56,373 nucleotides of DNA. Origin: Cognaticolwellia sediminilitoris. Lineage in GTDB: Bacteria > Pseudomonadota > Gammaproteobacteria > Enterobacterales > Alteromonadaceae. The stretch's first letter is position 1, and every line of letters begins with the position of its first letter. The notes under the pieces were generated by a model. It did no database searches. It was not told the DNA's origin and was given only the letters and a program-made list of their open reading frames with translations. A program made the translations under genes and the position numbers. The stretch is from contig NBOG01000016.1 in NCBI GenBank assembly GCA_002104535.1, positions 1 to 56,373 of the forward strand. The letters run 5' to 3'. Positions 18,494 through 28,294 of this stretch are shown here, in pieces.

Positions 18494-19078
18494 TTAGCGT
18501 TTAAAAACAACTGAAAAACTGACCGGTACAACATAGTTAATACTGGGTAAAGCAGCAAGTGACTTTAATTTATTAATTCCCTCAACAATACCAAAAGCAT
18601 CTGCTTTAATAAAAAATGGCTTAGTGGTATTAACCATAATTTTATCTACTGAAAGCTTAACCACGCTTACTTCGAGAGTAATTTCTTGCTTCACACCATA
18701 AAAATCAAGAGTCCCATTAACATTGAGTTGCTGACGTTCCCCTACTTTTAATGTTTTTATTAAGGCTTGATCAAGCTGCGCTGTAAATTCTGCAGAGCTA
18801 AACTTGTCCGTTTCAAATAAAAACGTTTTCATGCGCTCGTCACGAATAGCAATGTTGGTATTTACACTCGTTAAGTCTACCTTAACGTTGACTTTAGCGT
18901 GTTCATCCATTGTGCCTTTAAAGCTAGCAAAGTGATGACTTTCGGCAATGGTGCCTTTTTTAACAGAAATAAAACTTAATTGTGAATGACTATTATCTAA
19001 ATTCCAGTCAGCAAATGCCGGTAAACTTGTGATGGCGGTAGCCAGTAATGTTGCGAAAATAAAAGCTGTTTGGCGCAT
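18494..19078 (-). CDS. YceI family periplasmic lipocalin-like protein
   Basis: A signal peptide cleaved near SLPAFA and then about 170 residues of YceI domain (WNLDNSHSQLSFISVKKG; GTLDFYGVKQEITLEV). YceI proteins are beta-barrels that bind polyisoprenoid-like lipids in the periplasm; the exact ligand here is unknown. It has its own terminator and is not in an operon with cysQ, which lies upstream of it on the same strand. Confidence 0.88.
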   Translation of the reverse strand: MRQTAFIFATLLATAITSLPAFADWNLDNSHSQLSFISVKKGTIAESHHFASFKGTMDEHAKVNVKVDLTSVNTNIAIRDERMKTFLFETDKFSSAEFTAQLDQALIKTLKVGERQQLNVNGTLDFYGVKQEITLEVSVVKLSVDKIMVNTTKPFFIKADAFGIVEGINKLKSLAALPSINYVVPVSFSVVFKR

Positions 19079-19178
19079 TCTGCACTCCGTTGGTTAATTC
19101 ACACTCTCAATTTTTTTCATGAGCAATAACACAACATCATAGTGGCTATTGAATTGTAAGAGTATGGGGAAATTTATG

Positions 19179-20012
19179 TTATTCAAATATATTTTTGCGT
19201 GTCGTTCGATGCGGCTTAATGATTTTTTGCCAAGGTATTTGTGGATTACCTAACGTTAAAAAATCAGGCTGCATTAACGTTTCACGCTGATTATAAGTTA
19301 AAGGGTTAAATTCGCTATCGATAATGCTACCGCCAGCTTGTTCAATTATACAATGACTTGCGCCAGTATCCCACTCACCCGTTGGTCCGACACGTAAATA
19401 ACAATCAGCACCACCTTCAGCAATTAAACAATTTTTTAATGAACAACTTCCTAAAGCTACACGGTCATAATCAAAATCTTCGTTGAGATATTGTCCCATT
19501 AAGCTAATTTCTTGTCGGCGACTTATCGCCACTTTAATTCGGCGTTTTCCGTCATATTGAGCCACTTGTATTTTATGGCTGGCGACATTATCTTCTTTAA
19601 AAGCCCCTAAATGAGTTTGGGCATAATAAGTTAAATGGTGATCAGGTGCATGAATAACGCCTATAGTGGGCCAGCCATTCTCCACTAGCGCAATATTAAC
19701 CGCAAAATCGCCGCTACCCGCGATAAACTCGCCAGTACCATCAATAGGGTCTAACAACCAATAACGTGACCATTTACTGCGCTGAGCAAGTGCTAATGCG
19801 CCAACCTCTTCAGAAATAATAGGAATATCTGGCGTTAGCCTGCTTAGTTCGTCCATTATAATATCATTGGCCGCAATATCAGCGCTGGTCACCGGGCTGT
19901 TATCATCTTTAATTTCAGCGGTATAATTGCCTTTTTTATAATAGCTTGATACTTCTACCCCAGCTTTTTTGGCGCTTTGTAAGGCGATTGACAATAATTT
20001 TTCAGAGCTCAT
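19179..20012 (-). CDS. cysQ: 3'(2'),5'-bisphosphate nucleotidase CysQ
   Basis: A Mg-dependent, lithium-sensitive phosphatase of the inositol monophosphatase fold that recycles 3'-phosphoadenosine 5'-phosphate from sulphate assimilation. Metal-binding motifs are SEEVG (about 66-70), DPIDGTGEFI (about 87-96) and the C-terminal WDTGASH. The 277-residue length is usual. Its ATG overlaps the nudE stop by four bases, so nudE and cysQ form an operon. Confidence 0.93.
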   Translation of the reverse strand: MSSEKLLSIALQSAKKAGVEVSSYYKKGNYTAEIKDDNSPVTSADIAANDIIMDELSRLTPDIPIISEEVGALALAQRSKWSRYWLLDPIDGTGEFIAGSGDFAVNIALVENGWPTIGVIHAPDHHLTYYAQTHLGAFKEDNVASHKIQVAQYDGKRRIKVAISRRQEISLMGQYLNEDFDYDRVALGSCSLKNCLIAEGGADCYLRVGPTGEWDTGASHCIIEQAGGSIIDSEFNPLTYNQRETLMQPDFLTLGNPQIPWQKIIKPHRTTRKNIFE

Positions 20013-20566
20013 AAAGTATCTCCCAGATGATCTTTCACCAATAACAATGCGGCGATACTGCGCGCTTCATTAAAATCTTGCTCTAGTAATAATTGTCGAT
20101 AATCGGCGAGTGGCCAAGGCACTATTTCTAAGGCCTCAGGCTCGTCACCTAATAGTTTTTCACTATAGAGATCTTCCGCAAGAAAGATACTCATTTTAGC
20201 ATCAAAAAATGCTGGAGCCATGGCAACACAATGCACTAAGCTCAACTTATTTGCGCCATAACCAATTTCTTCTTTTAACTCGCGATTAGCCGCTTGGTCG
20301 GCACTTTCCCCGGCATCAATTAAGCCTTTTGGAAAACCAAGTTCATAGGTATGTGTGCCTGCACAATACTCTCTTACTAACAGCATGGTATCTTGGTCTA
20401 ACATCGGGACTATCATTACCGCGCCCCTGCCTGTACCCGACATACGTTCATATTCACGCATTACGCCATTAGTAAATGTTAAATCTATTTGCTCAATCGC
20501 AAATAAACGGCTTTTAGCAACCTGCTTGCGCGCAGTAATTTGCGGTAATATTTTTTTTGTTGTCAT
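20009..20566 (-). CDS. nudE: ADP compounds hydrolase NudE (Nudix)
   Basis: A 185-residue Nudix hydrolase that splits ADP-ribose, NADH and diadenosine polyphosphates. The Nudix box GFPKGLIDAGESADQAANRE continues with LKEEIGYG, giving all catalytic glutamates. It is the first gene of the nudE-cysQ pair and is divergent from yrfG, an arrangement seen beside gsp clusters in related genera. Confidence 0.93.
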   Translation of the reverse strand: MTTKKILPQITARKQVAKSRLFAIEQIDLTFTNGVMREYERMSGTGRGAVMIVPMLDQDTMLLVREYCAGTHTYELGFPKGLIDAGESADQAANRELKEEIGYGANKLSLVHCVAMAPAFFDAKMSIFLAEDLYSEKLLGDEPEALEIVPWPLADYRQLLLEQDFNEARSIAALLLVKDHLGDTL

Positions 20567-20702
20567 AACAACCTTATTGCAACAACTTAAGAGTTAAAGG
20601 CATCATAGTTAAAGCTATAATTTAACCTTAGCACGATAACATTGAATACATAGGACAACCTCTTGGGTATAATCCCATCTAATCTATAATAAACGTGTTT
20701 CT

Positions 20703-21383
20703 ATGGAAAAATCTATGCTTGATTGGTCAAAAATTTCAACTGTTTTACTGGATATGGATGGAACCATACTGGATTTGCATTTTGACAATCACTTTTGGCT
20801 GCATCATTTGCCTATGCGCTACAGCCAATTACATGATGTTAGTGTCGAAGATGCTAAAGCATTATTGCTTGCACACTATCATAAAGTCGCAGGAACAATT
20901 GACTGGTATTGCCTGGATTACTGGGCTGAGCAGACAAAATTATCGATCACCGATTTAAAGCGTGAAGTACAGCATTTGATCCAATTACGTAGTGACGCGC
21001 ATGACTTTCTTACAACCTTAAAGTCATCAGGACGTGACATTGTACTCGTCACTAATGCTCATCCAGACAGTTTATCTTTAAAAATAGAACGCACCCAATT
21101 GGATAAATATTTCGACACCTTATACTCAACACATGAATTTGGTGTGACAAAAGAATCGCAATTGCTTTGGCAACGTCTACAAGATAAACACGGCTTCGTT
21201 TTAGAAAACACATTATTTGTTGATGACAGTGAGGTTATTCTTGATTCCGCGAGAACCTATGGTTTTGAGCATTTATTAGCTGTTGCTAACCCAGATAGTA
21301 AAAGGGATAACCAAGTGATAAAAGGTTATCCGTCAATTACTGATTACCGTGAATTACTGACTCAGATAAAGCCAATAAAATAG
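20703..21383 (+). CDS. yrfG: GMP/IMP nucleotidase YrfG (HAD family)
   Basis: HAD-superfamily 5'-nucleotidase of 226 residues. Motif I is LDMDGTILDL (about 17-26), motif II is VTNAHPDSL, and the motif IV acidic pair is in FVDDSEVI. A helical cap follows motif I. ATG at 20703 and ATG at 20715 are both possible; the latter has GGA about 8 bases upstream. The gene converges with gspN, 14 bases away. Confidence 0.92.
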   Translation: MEKSMLDWSKISTVLLDMDGTILDLHFDNHFWLHHLPMRYSQLHDVSVEDAKALLLAHYHKVAGTIDWYCLDYWAEQTKLSITDLKREVQHLIQLRSDAHDFLTTLKSSGRDIVLVTNAHPDSLSLKIERTQLDKYFDTLYSTHEFGVTKESQLLWQRLQDKHGFVLENTLFVDDSEVILDSARTYGFEHLLAVANPDSKRDNQVIKGYPSITDYRELLTQIKPIK

Positions 21384-21397
21384 TACTGACATCAAAG

Positions 21398-22141
21398 TTA
21401 CATTTTTAATCGATAGCGACCTTGATTATCGGGCTTACCTATAAAGCTTAACACGGGTCTTAATTGTTCAGGAAATTTAGCGCCTGGGGTTAAGTAGCCA
21501 CTGCCCGTAAAACGCCCACCTTGCTTTAATTCTGCACGGTAACTTAAGCCTAAGTTATTGTTCGGGTCGATATCGGCAACAAGTTCGCCTTTTTCACAGC
21601 TCAATGTTGCTGACAAGGCGCCAAAACTAACCTGTTCTTCGAAGGCAGTCACACCAGCTTTACGCCATTTAATATTGCCTTCTAACTCATTACAGATCGG
21701 CGCTCCGACAACAAAGCGGGCAATGTTAAGCTGAAGCTGCTCGTGGGCAACCAAATCAATAGGTAGGTTTAATTGTGCCGCTACAGTATTGGCTGCAACG
21801 TAAACTTGCGCATCTTCAACGACAATATCTGACGTTAAACCACTGAGGGTTAAGAATCCTTCAGGGCCATTAATTAAAGCATCACCAAAGGTCAGCTCAA
21901 CTTCTGGGTCAAGCGTTAACACCGATAGCAATGATAAATCGCTTTGCACTTTATTAATTACCACACCATCAACCATGACTTGATTGATTTTTGTATGCCA
22001 AATAGTGCCTTCTACGGCACTAATAGCGACGTTTTTAGGTAATGTTACATAACTCATCACCCAGCTTGCTGGCATTAATGCGACAACAAAAACACTATAC
22101 AAGGTGAAAAAAATTGCACTGTAGGCAAACTTCTTTTTCAT
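21398..22141 (-). CDS. gspN: Type II secretion system protein N
   Basis: GspN is a single-span inner-membrane component at the end of the gsp operon. A hydrophobic anchor (about 8-28) is followed by a beta-rich periplasmic region with the family features VEGTIWHTKI and GSGYLTPGAKFP. The 247-residue length is typical. Its start abuts the gspM stop. Confidence 0.9.
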   Translation of the reverse strand: MKKKFAYSAIFFTLYSVFVVALMPASWVMSYVTLPKNVAISAVEGTIWHTKINQVMVDGVVINKVQSDLSLLSVLTLDPEVELTFGDALINGPEGFLTLSGLTSDIVVEDAQVYVAANTVAAQLNLPIDLVAHEQLQLNIARFVVGAPICNELEGNIKWRKAGVTAFEEQVSFGALSATLSCEKGELVADIDPNNNLGLSYRAELKQGGRFTGSGYLTPGAKFPEQLRPVLSFIGKPDNQGRYRLKM

Positions 22142-22608
22142 TAACTCTTTCCTAACTGTAAACGACGAACGCGGACCACACCTTGCTGGTCAGCTAAACT
22201 TAAATCTATGTTTTTTACTTGTAAGTTATCCCTAGTAGCCAGTTGTTCTAGCCAAGCTAATAATTGATTAAATGATATTTCATCAATCCACACTTGTAGG
22301 TCATCACCTTGAGGCTGCATCCGAGTTATAGTTATGTTATTTGCTCTTGAGGTACGATTAACAATACTCGACAAACTTGCGCCAGTACTTTTTCCACCAT
22401 TTCGCTTAGCTTGCTGATAAAGTTGAGTACTTTCTTCCACCCATGCTAACAATGCTTGCTGACGTTCAACTTTTGTTTTCGTCGTCGCGATACTTTCATT
22501 CAGAGGTTGCCAAATAAGGCCATATAAAACAAATACGCCAATGACCGCTGACATCGCCATCACTAAGCGCTGTTCACGCATATTTAATTGTTGCCACCAA
22601 GTTTTCAT
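22141..22608 (-). CDS. gspM: Type II secretion system protein M
   Basis: A 155-residue inner-membrane platform protein. A cytoplasmic stub (WWQQLNMREQRLV) precedes one membrane span (about 15-34), then a coiled region and a periplasmic ferredoxin-like domain that pairs with GspL. Overlaps at both ends (ATGA-type with gspL, one base with gspN) show tight coupling. Confidence 0.92.
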   Translation of the reverse strand: MKTWWQQLNMREQRLVMAMSAVIGVFVLYGLIWQPLNESIATTKTKVERQQALLAWVEESTQLYQQAKRNGGKSTGASLSSIVNRTSRANNITITRMQPQGDDLQVWIDEISFNQLLAWLEQLATRDNLQVKNIDLSLADQQGVVRVRRLQLGKS

Positions 22609-23897
22609 GAGCGCCCCTTTGAAGACTTATCGCTAATACTGAACGAGCCAGAAATTTGGTCACCCTGATTATTTTGTGCACCTAAATTAACCGTTAAACC
22701 TGCTTTTTCTAATGCTACTTTCAGTTTTTCAAAGTATTGATAATCTTTAGCAATTGTTTGCATACGCACTTCTTGTCGTTTGCCATCAAATTTTAAAGTC
22801 TGTGGTTTTATCTCAGGTACACTAGCTAATGCTGGCTCTAACTTGATCAATAAAGGTAAGAAACCCGCAACTTCACCACTATTACCAACTTCCGCAAGTT
22901 TTTGACGAAGTTGAGATTTTACCGTTGCAATCCTAACTCGCTTTGTATTTGGAAATGCTGCTTTATATTGACTGATGATATCGTTTTCAATTGCGCTCTG
23001 CTGTTCAGATAATTGATATAACTCAACTCCCTTTAAGGTAAAGTTAAGCACTAAAGCCAGACACGCAATACCGGCAACCCAAAGCCAATTTTTACTCGCT
23101 GCCGAGCGCTTTTCTTTAACTTGAAACTCACCTTGTAACAAATTGAATTTCATCGAATGATTATTCGCTAAAATAGCCAACGGAAGTTCTTGAGGTAAAT
23201 ATTCGACGGTAATTTCTTCAGGTATTTCTGACAATGCTGAATAAGCCAGAATGGCACTTTTTTGTTCCGTATCGTTGTTGTTACTTTCTGCAGAACTAAC
23301 AACGACTTTTTCGCCTTCAGATAATACACGCGGGACAGTAAAGTGTGGTGCAACTATCGGCCATGCATTAGCTTCAAATGCCATGACTTGCCATTCATCC
23401 AGCCTGATTAATACTTGTTCGCCCAGCATTACAGCGGTTGAACTGTTCGGTACAGTTGGTAATGCCAATGCATCTGGTATGATCACTTTGCAGAATATAC
23501 CTGCGTCAGTTAACCATTGCTGCCATAGTGTTAATTGTTTGCGTTCAAGCGCAGCTAAAAAGCAATTATGCCCCTGTTCATCATTTTTTATATCACTAAA
23601 AGCAAAAAACAATTGCTCAACATCTTGAGCTAATTCTTCTTCTAGCATGTAAGGGGCTGCTAAACGTATAGCTCGTTGCGATGAACCCGGCACTTTTAAG
23701 CGCTTAATAGCAATGTCACTTGCCGGTACAAAGGCAATGACATTACGTGCACTAGACTTTTCAGTTAATTGCGTTAATTCACCTGCGTTAGGTAATTCAC
23801 CGCTTGCGATAATTTCTTCTTGTCCGTCAGTTTTAATTAGCCAGTGAACTCTATTTTCAGCTTGACTGCCTAAACGGATAAATAAGGTTTCACCCAT
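22605..23897 (-). CDS. gspL: Type II secretion system protein L
   Basis: A 430-residue platform protein that links the ATPase GspE to the membrane. The cytoplasmic actin-like part (about 1-260) starts GETLFIRLGSQ. A single span lies at about 269-288 (NWLWVAGIACLALVL), and the periplasmic domain follows (about 300-415). It sits in the expected place between gspK and gspM. Confidence 0.93.
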   Translation of the reverse strand: MGETLFIRLGSQAENRVHWLIKTDGQEEIIASGELPNAGELTQLTEKSSARNVIAFVPASDIAIKRLKVPGSSQRAIRLAAPYMLEEELAQDVEQLFFAFSDIKNDEQGHNCFLAALERKQLTLWQQWLTDAGIFCKVIIPDALALPTVPNSSTAVMLGEQVLIRLDEWQVMAFEANAWPIVAPHFTVPRVLSEGEKVVVSSAESNNNDTEQKSAILAYSALSEIPEEITVEYLPQELPLAILANNHSMKFNLLQGEFQVKEKRSAASKNWLWVAGIACLALVLNFTLKGVELYQLSEQQSAIENDIISQYKAAFPNTKRVRIATVKSQLRQKLAEVGNSGEVAGFLPLLIKLEPALASVPEIKPQTLKFDGKRQEVRMQTIAKDYQYFEKLKVALEKAGLTVNLGAQNNQGDQISGSFSISDKSSKGRS

Positions 23898-24904
23898 TAT
23901 TCACGTCCTATGATGCGACTGATCACACCTATATTATTTTTATTGTCTACTTTCATAATGGTATTCAAAGCAAAGTAGCTATTGTTAAAACTCGCCGTTG
24001 TTTTCAGTTTAAAATATTCACTGGCAACGACAAATTGTTGTTTTTTTTCTGGTGCTATTTTAGCTTTAGCTAATTCACTTAAACTAAAAAATTCATCTAC
24101 GCTGGCAAATCCCTCTTCACCACGAGCAGATAATGCTTGCGATGCTTCATTTTGACTTATCCCTAACAGGGCTACAAGTATTTCAGGTTTATCTTGCGCG
24201 ATTGTATTGATGTTTATCTTATTCATGTTGGTATCAGGCAGTACACAAGCATAGTCTTTTAATTTTTCAATGACATTGGTTGTGAAATGTTCAATCACTC
24301 TTAATTCGCTGATACTCGCTAAATAATTATTAGCAGCCAAATAAGGAAACTCTTTCGATGCATAATCACTATCTTCTGCTCCACCAGAGCTTGATATACT
24401 GCTATCCTCATCTAACCAATCCGTTAAAGCATCAGCCATATATTCTGCTTCAAAACTTCCAACATCTTCAATACTGATAGCAATTAATAACTCTTCGAAG
24501 GCGGTTCTTATCGGCGATTTTTTATCACTAGCCCGGCTTTCATTTTCGTCATCTTTGCTTCGTAAGGCATTCAAATTAAAACAACTTTGTAGATCGGTAA
24601 TTTCACCGGTAATTTCACCAAAGTCGACAGGGAAAGTTGTTTCACCTTGCGCCCAAGCTTGGCCCAAATGAGTGACTTTATCACTACCCTCTAACGCTTT
24701 CTTTAACACGCTTTTGGCAAAAGCTTCAGCGCCCATTGCGTACCAATAAGCTTGCTGGTTAGAGCCAATATTGCTTGTACGCTGCATTTGTAATTGCAAT
24801 CGTGCAGTCATTTGCGTTGCTAAAATAGCAATTAACGCTACGATTAGCATAACCGTGATTAACGCAACACCGCTTTGTTTATCAGGGCTATTCATCACGC
24901 CCAT
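23897..24904 (-). CDS. gspK: Type II secretion minor pseudopilin K
   Basis: GspK caps the pseudopilus tip. The N-terminal prepilin-like segment is SGVALITVMLIVALIAIL, with the usual large globular alpha domain inserted afterwards (about 110-300). This gives a 335-residue protein where other pseudopilins are about half that size. ATG at 24895 has AAGG about 9 bases upstream and is an alternative start. Confidence 0.92.
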   Translation of the reverse strand: MGVMNSPDKQSGVALITVMLIVALIAILATQMTARLQLQMQRTSNIGSNQQAYWYAMGAEAFAKSVLKKALEGSDKVTHLGQAWAQGETTFPVDFGEITGEITDLQSCFNLNALRSKDDENESRASDKKSPIRTAFEELLIAISIEDVGSFEAEYMADALTDWLDEDSSISSSGGAEDSDYASKEFPYLAANNYLASISELRVIEHFTTNVIEKLKDYACVLPDTNMNKININTIAQDKPEILVALLGISQNEASQALSARGEEGFASVDEFFSLSELAKAKIAPEKKQQFVVASEYFKLKTTASFNNSYFALNTIMKVDNKNNIGVISRIIGRE

Positions 24905-25568
24905 CCTTCACTTCTAAACTATCACCAGCGACTAAAAACTGACGACGAATGACGCCATAATCTGTAGTGTCTATTTCAATGGCAATAGCCATCGGCAAGC
25001 TATTTTCTGTTAAGGTTTTCTGCCATTTTTTACCGTCATAAAACTCAAAATCTAGTTTTTCTACTTGCGAAATTAACGGCCGTACTTTCGGCTCTTCACC
25101 TAACACCGCATCGACAAAGTTAAAGTGAACTCGCTCTAGTACATCATCGTTTAACTGATAAGCGACTGATTGCATTTCACTACGCGGTAGTAATAACCCT
25201 GGGTTAGTCCAACCATGACGAACAAAAGCTAATGCTTGTTCGTTTGTTGAATAGCTTTCGTTGCTAGTATGCAAAAACCCTTTTTGAGGCGCTTCACCAT
25301 TTAATCTGACGCTGCGACGTGCAATTTGCAGCATATCGCGTTCAATAATAATAAAGCCACGTTGTAATTCATTTATCCGATCTGTGCGCGTTTTTGTTGC
25401 CTTGTCGCTATTGAGTACCGTTTCAAAAATGCTAAAACTAGCCATGCTGATCACGGAAAAAATAGCGATTGCAATCAATACTTCGAGTAGCGTAAAGCCA
25501 CGAGCGTTATGACTAGCAAAACACGTTGAATTGTTAAATGTATGATAATTGGAGCTTGTCATCATCAT
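24888..25568 (-). CDS. gspJ: Type II secretion minor pseudopilin J
   Basis: Prepilin signal G-FTLLEVLIAIAIFSVISM follows a leader of about 24 residues. The C-terminal part is beta-rich, as in GspJ. Three consecutive ATG codons at the start overlap the gspI stop. Processing by a GspO/PilD peptidase is required, but that gene is not in this window. Confidence 0.92.
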   Translation of the reverse strand: MMMTSSNYHTFNNSTCFASHNARGFTLLEVLIAIAIFSVISMASFSIFETVLNSDKATKTRTDRINELQRGFIIIERDMLQIARRSVRLNGEAPQKGFLHTSNESYSTNEQALAFVRHGWTNPGLLLPRSEMQSVAYQLNDDVLERVHFNFVDAVLGEEPKVRPLISQVEKLDFEFYDGKKWQKTLTENSLPMAIAIEIDTTDYGVIRRQFLVAGDSLEVKDGRDE

Positions 25569-25963
25569 TGGTTTGGCTTCGAAATATATGTCATAAAGCT
25601 AGTAAGCGCTGCCGGATTTTTTTCATCCAAACGAACTTCCATGACAATAGCGCGCATATCGTTATCAGTAGTTTTAATTATTTTTTGCTGCCATGACCAT
25701 TCTCGTCCGGCCATTTCCACTTTGTCTTTTTTATTATTCTTTGGTGGCCATGAATTATCGAGAGATGCTTCGACTAATTGGTTGGACGCAACCCAACTCG
25801 CGATAATTTTACTCTCCAAATAACCAAGGTTTCTGGCGTTAGTATCTGCAGTACCTAAAATAGCAATGCCCGCGATAGAAAATACTGCCATGGCAAGCAT
25901 AACCTCAATTAAGGTAAAGCCTTCATTAAACTTGTTAATGGCAATATTAACCTGGGTTCGCAT
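25565..25963 (-). CDS. gspI: Type II secretion minor pseudopilin I
   Basis: The prepilin motif G-FTLIEVMLAMAVFSIAGI lies after a 15-residue leader, followed by a small globular domain (132 residues in all). GspI nucleates the tip complex with J and K. I choose ATG 25963; a TTG two codons upstream exists. The start overlaps the gspH end by 17 bases. Confidence 0.92.
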   Translation of the reverse strand: MRTQVNIAINKFNEGFTLIEVMLAMAVFSIAGIAILGTADTNARNLGYLESKIIASWVASNQLVEASLDNSWPPKNNKKDKVEMAGREWSWQQKIIKTTDNDMRAIVMEVRLDEKNPAALTSFMTYISKPNQ

Positions 25964-26573
25964 TAGCAATCGGCCCCTCGATAGTCAGTGGTGTGCTGTA
26001 TAAACCTGAAACTTTGAAGCTGACATTTTCATCCTCTTCAACGGTAAATTCAGCTAATGAAAACGTTAAACTAAAGGGGGTAATATCACCGCCTGAGAGA
26101 ATGTAAACTTGTGGAATTAGTTTTTTTTCTTCTTCTTTAGTGAAGTTGTCTTCTTGATCTTCAATAACAAATACAGATGAGTCAAATAACTGCGGCTCTT
26201 CAATTGGCAAGTCATCAAGTTCCAATGTTAACTCAATACCCTCAGGTAATTCATAAACGTCAAACAATGGATTATTAGCAATGGGTGTCCATTGGACACC
26301 GTCATAACCGAGAAATTGATAACTGTTTTTTTCAATAAACAAGCCTAATTCAATATTATTCAATAAGCCATATTCTGCTGCTACGTCAAAAATGCCCGCA
26401 AAGCGGGCACTGTTTTGTTCTAATAACTGTTCTGGTTTACTGCTGGAAAACGTAAACTGTATCGCAGACGCCATCACACCAATTAATACGATCACTAGCA
26501 TCACTTCAATTAAGGTAAACCCTTGAGTAGAGCGATGCTTTGGCTTGAACAAACGACCAGTGAGAAACGTCAT
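25947..26573 (-). CDS. gspH: Type II secretion minor pseudopilin H
   Basis: The prepilin motif G-FTLIEVMLVIVLIGVMAS follows a leader of about 18 residues. The globular part (208 residues in all) contains an acidic stretch, EDQEDNFTKEEEKK. GspH links the tip complex to the GspG shaft. ATG 26573 is preferred to the TTG three codons upstream. Confidence 0.9.
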   Translation of the reverse strand: MTFLTGRLFKPKHRSTQGFTLIEVMLVIVLIGVMASAIQFTFSSSKPEQLLEQNSARFAGIFDVAAEYGLLNNIELGLFIEKNSYQFLGYDGVQWTPIANNPLFDVYELPEGIELTLELDDLPIEEPQLFDSSVFVIEDQEDNFTKEEEKKLIPQVYILSGGDITPFSLTFSLAEFTVEEDENVSFKVSGLYSTPLTIEGPIANANPG

Positions 26574-26600
26574 AATGAGCAAATAATTAATAACGGCTGA

Positions 26601-27035
26601 TTATTGATAATCGCCTAAATTCCAGTTACCAATATCATCGTCAGTACCGGCTTCACCATCTGGCCCCATTGAGAATACGTCCATATTGCTATGCTCGCCT
26701 GGATTTAATAGTTGATATTCATTGCCCCATGGGTCATTAGGTAAACGCTTAACATAACCCCCTTCAGGAAAACGACGCGGCATCGGTTCAATATCAGTTT
26801 GAGTAACCAATGCTTCTAAACCTTGCTCTGTACTTGGATACTTATAGTTATCCATTTTATACATACTTAAAGACGTTTCTAGGGCAGTGATATCTGACAC
26901 GGCTTTTTGCATATTAGCACGCTCTTGGCTGCCCATTAAATTTGGCACGACCATCGAGGCTAAAATACCTAAAATCACAATAACGACCATTACTTCTAAT
27001 AAGGTAAAACCTCGAATATTTTTTACTGCTTTCAT
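26601..27035 (-). CDS. gspG: Type II secretion major pseudopilin G
   Basis: The shaft subunit of the pseudopilus. The prepilin site is G-FTLLEVMVVIVILGIL after a 9-residue leader. The C-terminal DPWGNEYQLLNPGEHSNMDV and FSMGPDGEAGTDDDIGNW contain the calcium-binding loop typical of GspG. The 144-residue length is usual. Confidence 0.95.
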   Translation of the reverse strand: MKAVKNIRGFTLLEVMVVIVILGILASMVVPNLMGSQERANMQKAVSDITALETSLSMYKMDNYKYPSTEQGLEALVTQTDIEPMPRRFPEGGYVKRLPNDPWGNEYQLLNPGEHSNMDVFSMGPDGEAGTDDDIGNWNLGDYQ

Positions 27036-27037
27036 TT

Positions 27038-28261
27038 CTAACTTCCTATTAACGTATTTAACTGAAGAATTGGCTGTAATATAGCCATAACGATAAATAA
27101 TACTATGCCTGCCATTACCACCATTAAGGCTGGTTCAAATGCTTTTAGTGAGATGTTGATAACCGCTTCAAACTCTCGATCTTGGTTATCGGCAGCTCGG
27201 CCAAGCATATGTTCAAGCTGGCCACTTTTTTCACCACTGGCAATCATGTGCAGCATCATTGGTGGAAACAGTTTAGTTTGCTCTAACGACACCCGTAAAC
27301 TTGCGCCTTCTCTGACTTTATCGGCAGATTCTTTAACACTTTTTTTAATGTATAAATTATCGAGCACTTCGCCCGAAATCTTCATACTTTCTAATAATGG
27401 TACAGCGCTAGCCGTTAAAATACTTAACGTGCGAGCAAATCTTGCGGTATTAACACTTTTAGCGACTTTGCCAAGACCCGGTATAGATAAAAATCGCTGA
27501 TGATAAGCAAACCTGAAGCTATCTTTTTTCAGTAGCTGTGACCATACCAACATTAACAGGGCGAATATCACCACAATAACTAAGCCATAGTCACGTAAAA
27601 AATCACTACTGGCTATCAAGAATTTAGTCGTGGCTGGCAAGTTAGCACCCATGTGTTCGAACTGACCAACAATTTTAGGGACAACGGCAGTCAACAATAT
27701 CGCGATAACGCCAGTGGCAACCACCGTCATGATAATGGGATAAACCAACGCTTGGATAAGTTGCGATCTTAGTTGTTGACGTTTCTCGGTATAATCAGCA
27801 AGTCTGTCGAGTACTTTATCAAGATGACCTGATTTTTCGCCGGCCGCTACCATGGCGCGGAATAAGCGATTAAACACTTGAGGAAACTCCCCCATGCTTT
27901 CCGCTAAGCCGTAACCTTCGGTGACTTTCGTTCGAACCGCCATCACCATACTTTTTAATGAATTTTTCTCACACTGTTCACCGACTGCCATTAACGACTC
28001 TTCAATCGGTAAGCCCGATTCAACAAGTGTTGATAATTGTCGAGTGATCAAGGCTAACTCGGACGCCGATATTTTTTTACTGGTACTAAAAAATGATTTT
28101 TTATTTTCTTGCTTACTTTTTTGTAAACAAGGCGTGACCTCAATTGGCATTAAACCTTGTTCACGCAATAAATTACGCACATGCCTAGGGGTATCACCTT
28201 CGATAACACCTTTTTTGTTTTTGCCTCGGCTGTCTACTGCTAGATAATCAAATGCTGCCAT
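27038..28261 (-). CDS. gspF: Type II secretion inner-membrane platform protein F
   Basis: A polytopic platform protein of 407 residues with two GspF repeats (about 73-195 and 275-397) and three membrane regions (about 170-195, 220-245, 378-400). The conserved VAAGEKSGHLD and IASGEKSGQLE mark the two repeats. It ends two bases before gspG. Confidence 0.95.
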   Translation of the reverse strand: MAAFDYLAVDSRGKNKKGVIEGDTPRHVRNLLREQGLMPIEVTPCLQKSKQENKKSFFSTSKKISASELALITRQLSTLVESGLPIEESLMAVGEQCEKNSLKSMVMAVRTKVTEGYGLAESMGEFPQVFNRLFRAMVAAGEKSGHLDKVLDRLADYTEKRQQLRSQLIQALVYPIIMTVVATGVIAILLTAVVPKIVGQFEHMGANLPATTKFLIASSDFLRDYGLVIVVIFALLMLVWSQLLKKDSFRFAYHQRFLSIPGLGKVAKSVNTARFARTLSILTASAVPLLESMKISGEVLDNLYIKKSVKESADKVREGASLRVSLEQTKLFPPMMLHMIASGEKSGQLEHMLGRAADNQDREFEAVINISLKAFEPALMVVMAGIVLFIVMAILQPILQLNTLIGS

Positions 28262-28294
28262 AATTTACAATTTTAGAACCTTAGTTATGCACTC

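Noticed and set aside
23251-23628. 125-codon frame antisense to gspL
   Set aside because: No ribosome-binding site or recognisable domain, and it lies wholly inside a well-supported gsp gene on the other strand. The same applies to the antisense frames inside gspC, gspD, gspE and gspF.
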